From assembly GCA_037447655.1 (NCBI GenBank), contig JBBHKE010001965.1, forward strand, positions 64,001-105,438: a stretch of DNA of 41,438 nucleotides. The letters run 5' to 3'. The first letter of the stretch is position 1; the number at the start of each line of letters is the position of its first letter. The position numbers and the translations under genes were made by a program. The notes beneath the pieces were generated by a model that was given only the letters and a program-made list of their open reading frames with translations, was not told the DNA's origin and made no database searches. Source of the stretch: Zygnema cylindricum. Lineage: Eukaryota > Streptophyta > Zygnematophyceae > Zygnematales > Zygnemataceae. Below, in pieces: positions 20,501-29,256 of the stretch.

Positions 20501-22850
20501 TTCCCACCTCTCTTTCCCTTTCCAAAAAGGAAAAGAAAAGAAAAGAAAAGAAAATGTTTGCAGTTTAAAATGTGTTGTGTATTAGCAGTCAATAGTCTCA
20601 GAAAGTCTTTTGTTAAGAAAAATACAGAATATCATCTTTCTATTTATCTATTTTTTGATGTTTGTTTTTTGTTCCATAAAATTTCATCTGAATAAGTGTG
20701 AACCAAGAAGGTTCCCGAAAAATATTTATTCAATGCATGGAATTTGAAGATATATCTCTATTGCTGTCTTTATTTTTTGTGTGCTTACCTCTCTCCCTCT
20801 CCCTCTCCCTCTCCTCGGCCCTGCAACATTTGGTACTGGAGTACGATGTTGCTATGGGCATAATTGTGCTACAACTTAATGATAATTGGTCCACAATTTA
20901 TGTGAGAGGAAGAGGGAGAGGGATTGAGGGTTTGTATTTAACCATCTAATGGCTGGTCTTGTTCACGATTACAATTTTGACTTCCGCAACTCCGCTTGAT
21001 TCTCAAAGCTTCACCATTTTAAAGTTTTCAAATTAGAAGAATTTCATTTGGAATTTCAAATTTAAAATATTATCAAACATGTTTTGTCTACGGCTAAGGG
21101 TTACTATGATGTCTGATTTATGTGTGTATTCTCAATTCAATACTTACAATCTACTAGATAATAGTTTATTTAAGAGTTAACATGTATATTCACGTACTAG
21201 AAGAATTTCATCACGTTTCTTTAAGCAAGTTTTTATATAATAATGCCTTCATTCTAACAAACCAGCATTTTCGACAAAAAAAATGAATCTAGTAGTTTAC
21301 ATGTATGCTGAAACACTAAAAGAGCAATTATCATGATCTTTAGGCTAGGTTTTATACTCTTCATATTAACGCTTTTACTTGACTAAACCCACATTTTTGA
21401 CATAAATTTTATCTCCGTTTGTGCCTCATATGACAGTTATGTTTCTATAAGGAAGGTTTTATCTCATAATGATGCTTTCACTCTACTAAACCAACATTAT
21501 CGACGAAATTTTATCTTCATTTGTGCCTCAGATAACAACGAATATGAGCTGTGGGACGAAGACGCTGTTTGTACGGGATTTAATAATAACACAATCCCCA
21601 TCGAACTCGCTAAACCTCTCCACTGTCTCTTCATGACTCGAGCCTCTTTCGAGGAACAGAAAAGGTTTTCTCCAGAGGAAAGGGTCTACACTATTTCTCG
21701 AGCTGGTTGTATCGGTATTCAAAGATACGCTCAAACCTGGTCAGGAGATAATACCACCAGTTGGAAAACTCTCAGATACAACCTGAGGACAAGCCTCCAG
21801 TTTGGACTCTCGGGTATTTTCAACATAGGACACGACGTCGGAGGATTTGCCGGACCTTCTCCCGGACCAGAACTTTTAGTAAGGTGGGTCCAAAGTGGGG
21901 TTTTACACCCGCGGTTTATTATGAACTCGTGGAAAACCGACGGAAAAGTCACGACTCCATGGTTACATCCTCAAATGTTGCCACTTGTCCGATGGGCAAT
22001 TCGTCTAAGATATCGTTTAATTCCTTATTTATATTCACTATATCGTGAGGCTGGGAAATATCACAAACCAATCCTTCGGCCCACGTTTTACGATTTTCCC
22101 GAAGATTCTAAATGTCTAGAAGAATGTGACGATCTCATGGTTGGACCGAGTTTATTAGCGGCCCCAGTAGTACACCCTGGAGTAAGACAAAGAGAGGTTT
22201 ATCTTCCAAAGGGTCCAAAAGGGTGGTATGATTTTTACACGGAGGAGTTTTTTCCGTCAGGTGAAACGGTCACAGTTGCGGCTCCGTTGGATCGTATACC
22301 CCTTTTTGTGCCAGCTGGCAGTTGTCTTTTCTTAACCGCGGAGTCGGACGATTTTAGTCGACTACATGACGAACCGTCCCGTGTGGTCCGGATTTTCCCC
22401 GAACCTCCAGATGTTGCCGCTTCAGATGGGACCAAAAAGGACGACAAATGGCCAGCTGGCACATCTGATGGGACACAAGAGGACATTGAGTTGCAAGCTG
22501 CCGTGTTAGGTGAGACAAAAAAGGACTTTGAGGTGCCAGCTGGCAAGTATGTTTGGGAACCGCGACCTTTACGTTTGTGGGAAGACGACGGAATCGGTAC
22601 AAGTGAATCGAATGAATCTTTTCGTATTTTTAGAATGGAAATCTCGTCGACGAATGAAGCAATTCAGTTGAGTCTTGTTTCTGAAGAGGGGAGTTACAAC
22701 ATTCCGTACAAAAGTATCACCGTTTCTCTCCCTGCCTCGGAAACACGGACGGTTACCATGAAAGTTGTAGAAAAGGAGAATTCCGATAAAGACACGGGTT
22801 CTTCGGGAGTTTCTCTTGTGAGAGGGAGATTTAGGTTCCATGGGATCTGA
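17594..22850 (+). CDS. GH31 family glycoside hydrolase (alpha-glucosidase-like), 3 exons
   Basis: Exons are 17594-18612, 19988-20310 and 21532-22850; all junctions are GT-AG, phases fit, and they join to 886 codons. The start ATG sits in gccATGgcc. GH31 enzymes are retaining exo-acting hydrolases of alpha-linked sugars. Visible marks: an N-terminal beta-sandwich with GLGDKTG at 178-184, the barrel entry WTLGYHC at 294-300, the nucleophile in WNDNNEYE (Asp448), the acid/base in WSGDN (Asp520), and GHDVGGF at 547-553. Usual family members have DMNE where this has DNNE. A C-terminal beta region carries three 14-residue repeats (744-785). No signal peptide or membrane segment is evident, so a cytosolic or plastid site is possible. 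The exact substrate is not predictable by eye. Both introns carry tandem copies of their splice junctions. Confidence 0.92.
18613..19987 (+). other. GH31 intron 1
   Basis: This 1375-nt phase-2 intron has donor AAG|GTGAGG and acceptor TTTTTGCAG|TATCGG. It is T-rich and has no ORF of note. Its last 320 nt are a tandem array of acceptor-like units, listed separately. Confidence 0.9.
19640..20017 (+). repeat. Eight tandem copies of the intron 1 acceptor plus exon 2 start
   Basis: The unit is a T-rich tract, CAG, then TATCGGTTCTAAACGATATG and TTTTCAACTGCC. AG-like ends fall at 19675, 19717, 19760, 19802 (CGG in place of CAG), 19859, 19901, 19943 and 19987, with spacings of 42, 43, 42, 57, 42, 42 and 44. 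The 30 nt after the copy at 19760 match the true exon start at 27 of 30 positions. Only 19987 leads into open exon 2. Confidence 0.9.
20281..20500 (+). repeat. Three tandem copies of the exon 2 end and donor site
   Basis: The last 30 nt of exon 2 (20281-20310) recur at 20371-20400 (24 of 30 identical) and 20451-20480 (27 of 30). Each is followed by GTAC and a T-rich tract ending CTACTCTTCC or TTACTCTTCC. The true donor is at 20311 and decoys are at 20401 and 20481. Using a decoy would include the in-frame TGA at 20361-20363. Confidence 0.9.
20311..21531 (+). other. GH31 intron 2
   Basis: This 1221-nt phase-1 intron has donor AACG|GTACTT and acceptor GTGCCTCAG|ATAACA. It splits the codon of the catalytic nucleophile Asp448 as G|AT. 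Both ends carry tandem copies of the neighbouring junction. A short (CTCTCC) run lies at 20792-20816. Confidence 0.9.
21228..21550 (+). repeat. Three tandem copies of the intron 2 acceptor region
   Basis: Units of about 105-120 bp start near 21228, 21348 and 21457. Each contains a GTTTTTATA-like or GGTTTTAT-like start, a word such as CTACTAAACCAACATTATCG, then AAATTTTATC. The second copy preserves TTTGTGCCTCATATGACAG against the true TTTGTGCCTCAGATAACAA. The first copy is the most diverged. Confidence 0.75.
22419..22544 (+). repeat. Three 42-nt in-frame repeats in the GH31 C-terminus
   Basis: Units 22419-22460, 22461-22502 and 22503-22544 each encode 14 residues: ASDGTKKDDKWPAG, TSDGTQEDIELQAA and VLGETKKDFEVPAG. 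They form an acidic/lysine-rich insert between two beta-strands of the distal C-terminal domain. The length is conserved exactly while the residues have diverged. Confidence 0.9.
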
Positions 22851-24600
22851 GTCTTTCAAAAAAAACGAAATTGCTTTTTTTTTGTAATTTTTTTTTTTTT
22901 CTTAATCACAAGAAATGCCTTCAGGAGAGAGAGACCAATTGAGCTCCATTTAGTGAAATTTTGCAACCACTGTTTTATGCGCTCTAAGTCCGTGCATGTA
23001 ATTTATTGTCGTTCATTATTGTTTTTATTATTTTTTAGTCTTTTTTTGGGTGGTCTATTTTTATGTTGAACAACATGTAGTAGTTGTTACAGAGTATTTT
23101 TAGTGCGATTTCCTCACATAGAGGGTCTTCTCTGCCGGGCGCAAAGAAAGAGAAAAAAAATGCAGAAAAAAGATTGGAAGTAGCAAAAAAAAAAAACAAA
23201 CAAAATGGATGGTGTAATTTTATTTTTTAAAAATGTTTGCTTTGTCCATAGACAATTTTCTGAAGTGACCGTTGGTGATTGGTATAGTAAGTTGACTGCG
23301 GGAAATCCCAATTAAGTCCTTGGAGCTCTCGGGGATTCCAATTTTGAATGTGTTTTAAATGTTATTGTTATTCACGACATGAATCTGCCTAATCATGGAA
23401 ATAGAGACGTGTTTGGGTCGGTGATGATTTGCAAGATACTATTTAGTGTTTAGTGTTTAATTTGAGGGTTTGATTATGATCATTATCGTCTTCATCATTG
23501 TCATGAATTTCTTTCCCAATTTTGGGATGTGAATCGATGTTAGCGTTAAGAAATAATTACTGTAAAAAGACAATTACTGTTATTAACTCTAATTTGGGTT
23601 TAAGGCCATTTGCTAAAAAAAACTTTCTCTAATTTATTCACTAACGCTAATTTGGGTACACTTTTCCCATTGTGTAGCCGCGATTGAAATTTTCACACTA
23701 TAAAATATATGAATCTTTATCTTTGACAAATCATACACAGTCACGTGATTGTGGCATGTGATTGCGTCGGATTGTCAGAACGCAACCAACTCTTTCCGCT
23801 AAAAAGGGTTGCATTTTAGAGTTTTACTTTAATCTAGTTTATTAACCCTAATTTATGTTTTTTTTAACAAATAATGAACGTTGTTCACTGTTTTATTAGA
23901 GTAAATTTACATTAATAAAATTAACTCTAACATGGTTACGGTTTGGGTGGAAAAAAGTATAAAATGACTACCTATGAGGGTTAATGTTAACTCTAATTAA
24001 GTCCAAAATGAACAAACAACCTAATGAACTTACAAAAAACGTCATATAATTGGCTCTCATTCTTGTTCCACGTGGCCAACTCTTCATCCACGGTTGTAAA
24101 AACGACGTAGATTACGTACGACAAAAAAATAATGTACTTTCACAAGTCTCAACTACATTCTTTTGATAACTTGTTGACCTAATTGTTCGTGAGTGTATCA
24201 TGGGCGCCAGTTTTTTCGTTTTCCCCTTTTTTTTCAAGGGATTCTCACTTGTGTAGTCACATTTTCAAAATTTGAGTGCGCGTAATCAACTACATAAGCG
24301 TGGAGTAAAGTTAGGGAGAAAAACTGAATCCCAAAGACGGCGAAAAAACGCTTTTCAACATTATATACAACAAATTTGTTTTTCTCCATTTCTCTTTCTA
24401 TTTTTGTTAGCTTCTATCTCCATCCCATTCTATCCCTCTCCCAAACAATATTTTTCCCTTTTTTCTTTTCATTTTGTTTCTTTCCCTCCCCTTTTTCTAT
24501 CTCTCTCAACCTCCACATCAGTTTTTGTTGCACACTCCCTCTTTACTTTTTTCCCTTTCTATATCCCTTTCTCCCTTTCTCAATTTCTAACACCTTTTTT
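22851..24600. other. Intergenic region downstream of GH31
   Basis: It starts with T-homopolymer runs (22875-22901) where a 3' UTR is expected. AT-rich sequence follows, with scattered TTAACTCTAAT-type words at about 23585, 23630, 23840, 23925 and 23980. No gene was found. Confidence 0.5.
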
Positions 24601-26711
24601 GTTAAATTCTCTCTCCCTCTCCCTTTCTCCAACCCTCTTCTTTTACATCTCCCTCTCCCCCTCCCCCTCCCCCTCCCTCTCCCTCTCCCTCTCCCTATCC
24701 TGCTCCCTTTTCCTCCCCCTCTCCCTCTCCCTATCCCGCTCCCTTTTCCTCCCCCTCTCCCTCTCCCTCTCCCTCTCCCTTCCCCTCTCCCTCTCCCTCT
24801 CCCTTTAAATTTTCCTCCTCAACTTCTCCCTCTCCCTTTCCCTCTCCCTCTCAATCTGCCTCTCCCCATCCATCTCCCTCTCCCTCTCCATCTCCCTCTC
24901 CCTCTCAGTGTGCCTCTCTCCCGTCTCCATCTCCCTCTCCCTCTCAGTGTGCCTCTCTCCCGTCTCCATCTCCCTCTCCATCTCCCGTCTCCATCTCCCT
25001 CTCCACCTCCCACTCCCTCCTCCATCTCCCTCTCCCTCTCCCTCTCCCTCCCTCTCCCTCCCTCTCCTTATTCTTTCCCTCTCCCTCTCAATCTGCCTTT
25101 CCCCCTCTTCCCTCTCCCTCTCTCCCCTCTCCCTCTCAATCTGCTTTTTCCCCTCCTATCTCTCCCTCTCCTCTCAATCTGCCTCTCCCTCTCCTCGCCC
25201 TCTCCCTTTTCCTCTCCCTCTCCTCGCCCTCTCCCTTTTCCTCTCCCTCTCCTCTCCCACTCCCTTTTCCTCTCCCTCTCCCTTTTTCCTTTCCCTTTAA
25301 ATCTTCCTCTCTTTCTCCCTCTCCATCTCTCTTTCCCTCTCCCTCTCAATCTGCCTCTCTCTCCTCTTCTTCTCCTTTCCCCCCCTTTTCCCTCCCCCTT
25401 CTCCTTTCCCTCTCCCTCTCCCTCCCCCTCTCCCTCTCCCTTTCCCTCCCCCTCTCCCTCTCCCTCTCCCTCTCTCTCTCCCCCTCCCTCTCCCCGTCCC
25501 CCTCCCTCTTTCTCTCTCCCTCTCAATCTGCCTCTCTCCATCCTTCTTCTCCCTCTCCCCCTCCCTCTCCCTCGCCCTCTCAGTCTGCCTCTCTCTCCCC
25601 TCTCCCTTTCCCTATCTCCCTCTCCCTCTCCCTCTCAATCTGCCCTTCTCTCTCTTTCTACCTCTCCCTTTCCATACCCCTCTCCCACTCCCTCTTCCTT
25701 TCCATGTCCCTCTCAATCTGCCTTCCCCCTCTCCCTCCACCTATCCCTCTTCCTCTCCCTATTCCTTTCCCTCTCCCTCTCAATCTGCCTCTCTCTCTCT
25801 CCCCTCTCCCTCTCCCACTCCCTCTCCCTCTTCCTCTCAATCCTCCTCTATATTACCACTCTCTCCAGGTTTGCCTCTCCCTCTCCACTTCCATCTCACT
25901 CTCCCTCTCCCTCTCCCGCTCCCTCTCCCTTTCCCTCTCCTCCTCAATCTGCCTCTCCCCATCCATCTCCCTCTTCCTCTCTCTCCCCCCCTCCCTCCCC
26001 CTCTCCCTCTCTCTCCCTCTCCCTCTTCCTCTCAATCTTCCACTCCCATTTTCTCTCTCTCCCTGGTTTCCTCTCCCACTCCACCTCCATCTCCCTCTCC
26101 CTCTGAGAGGGAAAAGGAAAGGTGGAGGGAGAGGGAAAGGTGGAGGGAGAGGCAGATTTAGAGGGAGAGGAAAAGGGAGAGGGAGAGGTAGAGGAGAGGG
26201 AGTGGGAGAGGGAGAGGGGAGAGAGAGGCAGATTGAGAGGGAGAGGGAGAGGGAAAAGGAGAGGTAGGGGCCGAGGGAGAGGGAGAGGCAACTTCCGAAG
26301 GAATGGGAGTGGGAGCGCCTGATTGTGAGGGACAAGGAGAGTTAGGGGCAGATTGAAAGGGAGGGAAAGATGGAAAGAAAGAGGGAGAGGGAGAAGGAGA
26401 AGGAGAGGGAGATGGAAAGGGAGAGGGAGATGGAAAGGGAGAGAGAGGGAGCGGGAGAGGGAGGGTGGGAGAGGAGAGGGAGAAGATGAGGGAGAGGAGA
26501 GGGAGAGGTAGAGGGAGAGGGGAAGGGAGAAGGAGAAGGATAGGCAAATTGATAGGGAAAGGGAGAAGGAGAGGGAAAGGGAGAGGGAGAGGCAAACTGA
26601 GATGGAGAGGGAAAAGGAGAGGGAGAGGGATAGGAGAGGGAGAGGAGATGGAAAGGGATAAGGAGAGGATAGGGAAAGGGAGAGGGATGATGAGAGGGAG
26701 AGAGGAAAGAA
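24601..26711. repeat. Polypyrimidine/polypurine inverted tract
   Basis: From about 24605 to 26104 the plus strand is almost pure C and T (CTCCCT hexamers). At CCTCTGAGAGG (26099-26109) it flips to almost pure A and G until about 26711. The word CTCAATCTGCC recurs at many points in the left arm, and its complement GGCAGATTGAG recurs in the right arm (26152, 26229, 26346; weaker at 26552 and 26592). The two parts are thus reverse-complementary arms of one repeat family. Confidence 0.95.
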
Positions 26712-28920
26712 AATGTATCAAACTTACATATTTTTGTCCTCGTTTCCTATGCTTGTGAAAGATGGGTCTCCACGATGATGACATCCATGTCCAATTGTTC
26801 CTCCATGTTTAGAGGTAAGACCATAAAATGATATGTCAACCCTAAAAAATGGAAATCCCTAACAAACTGGAAAAAAAAAACCCTAAAACTGAAAGTGGAG
26901 GCGAACTATCCGGTTTCTTGTCAAAATAATGACGAGATTCACAAAATGGCACCGCGTGGCTGTGATACGACGAAAACGAATAACGCTGTGGTTGTCATGC
27001 CTCAAAAAAGAACTTTTTTGTGTGCCCCCCGCATTTCACGTTATCGTGGTAACTGAAACGTTTATGCAAGCGTGGTAAAATTTCAATACTGGATGCAATA
27101 TTTTTCCTCTATTTTTTGGTCATTTACTAAAGTTGGCCACGTATTAACATAAAATTTTACGCTAATTAAATAAGTAATGCTAATTAGCGTAACATTGTAC
27201 TCCACTTAAAGCGTTAAAGTGAAACACTTCATTACAAAAAGTGTGATGGAAAAACCATGAAATTACAAAGGGGGTAAAAAAAAAGGAATAGAATATTTAA
27301 AGACCACAGGAGCCAACCGTTACTAAAACAAAATAAAACAAACAAATGAGGAAACCAAAGGCATATGGGCTAACTGGCATGATTAAATAAAATACCAAAG
27401 ATGACTAGACAAAAAAGAAAAACCCACTCTATATGGTGCCCCACAACCCTAACAAACTAAATTCCACACCCCCGAAGATAGTGGATGTGGACTGGATCCT
27501 GTGGAGGAAGGTCTGGGAGGCCCCGCCTATCATTCGCCACCGTGCTTCGACGGAGAAGAGCCGCAGCTTGCGCTCGTTGAAGGGCAACTGATACACGCTG
27601 ACGGTAAAAAGCAACGAGGAGGCTTGGGGGAGGACTCTCTGGACCCCTGGATAATAGAGTCAAATGGCCTTAGAATAGAGTCAACATCTCATCTATTAGC
27701 ATCAAGTTAAGGGACATACGTTTTATTAGTGTAATATTTATCTTTTCTCACGTGTGAAACGTGCAATGTGTTCAGGGTCAACGTCTGAACATGTGTGAAC
27801 AGGTTTGAGCAATTTAGTTTTGTTGTTCAACTTTGAGTGCACTTTCTATTTAGGCTATTTCGAGCATTTTTTTGTACTCAGTACTTGGTAAAGTACAATT
27901 ATGGTACGCACTGACACATTATGTACGCCACACTATTTTTGTTGATTTTAAATTAAAATTATTAATGCTAATTTAACAATACCCTTATTGACGTAAATAA
28001 ACAATTAGAGTTATTATTTCTATTTTAGGTTCGAGGGTCAAAATTTGGGGGTGCCGAACTAGCGTTATTAACTCTAATAGCGATTAAAGGTGTAGCTCTT
28101 GTTAGGATTTTGCTACTGTTGTAAAATTCGTATACGTTGTTCCTTTCTGCCTCCTCCGTTAGTTTGTCATTTTTGTCATTCATTTTCTTTCTCTCTGTTT
28201 TTCCATTTTCTGTTTGTTTGATTACGAGTGATTTCATTTTGGAATCATTTTAGTTTTTTCATTCGTCTTCAAACGAAATATAACTAGAAGAGATTTCCAC
28301 TGTCGATTTCTTTTAATGATTAATGCCCTTCTCTTTTCTATGTTTATGGCTCCACACAATTCAAAATCCAATATTACACTTTCTTCACACTGAGTTTCGA
28401 ATTGGTATTTCGACCTCATCAAAAAAGTTATAAAAGTAAAAAACTTAGTAAAAAGTAAAATGTTCGTTCAAAAAGTAAAATACATCTGTTAAGAGCACAA
28501 ACTACGTGACATATGTCCGTACACTTTGTTCTATGATCTCAAGGTAGAATGAAAGAGACACCAATCACAGCCTCATTGGCCCTCCCTTCCTAGATTTAGG
28601 TCTGTGAAAAAAAAGACGCTCTTTTAGACAAAGAACTCTTGTACGAAACCACAATAACTATCAATTCAAATGCAAGTGTACCTGACAAATCAGAAATCAA
28701 GGGAGACTACTAGTAATTTTCTATAGCACCCGTGATTTCTGGCTCGACATTGGATCTTATCTACTCTCACTCTTCAGATTAAAGTCCTTTATCTTGATTG
28801 GAGACACCGCACTCTCTTTGAAAACTCCATCTTTTTCAAAATTCCGTCTTCTTCTCGGGTGTATCCTTCCTGCTCAGTATTTTTCAAGCAATTCCCATTT
28901 CATTTCCCATATTAACAACT
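26712..28920. other. Intergenic region
   Basis: AT-rich spacer without a supported gene. Exceptions are a GC-rich island at 27480-27660 and a repeat block at 28015-28095 shared with DCD intron 2. The GC island has several overlapping short frames with no recognised domain. Confidence 0.4.
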
Positions 28921-29256
28921 TTAATTTCCCTTCTCATCTCTCTTCCCCTCCATTTTCTCCGTCACCATATCCTTCTCCTTTTCAGTCTCCTCCTTCTCTA
29001 TCTCCATTTCGACCTGTCGCCTGCGCCGGTCCCTCATCTCGTCCCTCATTTTCGACGCGCTTCGATCCGATCCTTCGTGATCTTTGCTTTCGCTTCATTT
29101 CAACCGCGATTTCATTTTCGCCAGCGGCTCTCGATCGGTCTCGCGCAATGGAGCGAACCTCCTCCTCCTCCCCCTCCTCATTCTCCTTTTGTCTGACGAT
29201 CGTCTCCTTCTTTTGAGTCGCCTCCTCCTTTTCCTTCTCCTTCTCGAGCCTTTTCA
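28921..29256 (-). pseudogene. K/E-rich frames beyond the DCD gene stop
   Basis: Directly after the stop at 29257, another frame opens at 29260 (Met-Met-Lys-Arg-Leu) and runs to 28982 with Lys/Glu/Arg-rich content. A third frame gives MEIEKEETEKEKDMVTEKM to a stop near 28921. These could be a C-terminal extension displaced by frameshifts, alternative exons, or simply 3' UTR. The purine-rich strand makes every frame look K/E/R-rich, so composition cannot decide. Confidence 0.3.

Noticed and set aside
17594-22850. Recent horizontal transfer of GH31 from bacteria
   Set aside because: The gene has two introns with ordinary GT-AG borders and codon use like its surroundings. The DNNE motif hints at an unusual branch but does not show recent transfer.
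24376-26106. A 576-codon open frame rich in Ser, Leu and Pro
   Set aside because: It lies wholly in the C/T satellite. Tracts of C and T contain no stop codons in any forward frame, so long frames are expected by chance; overlapping frames are equally open on both strands.
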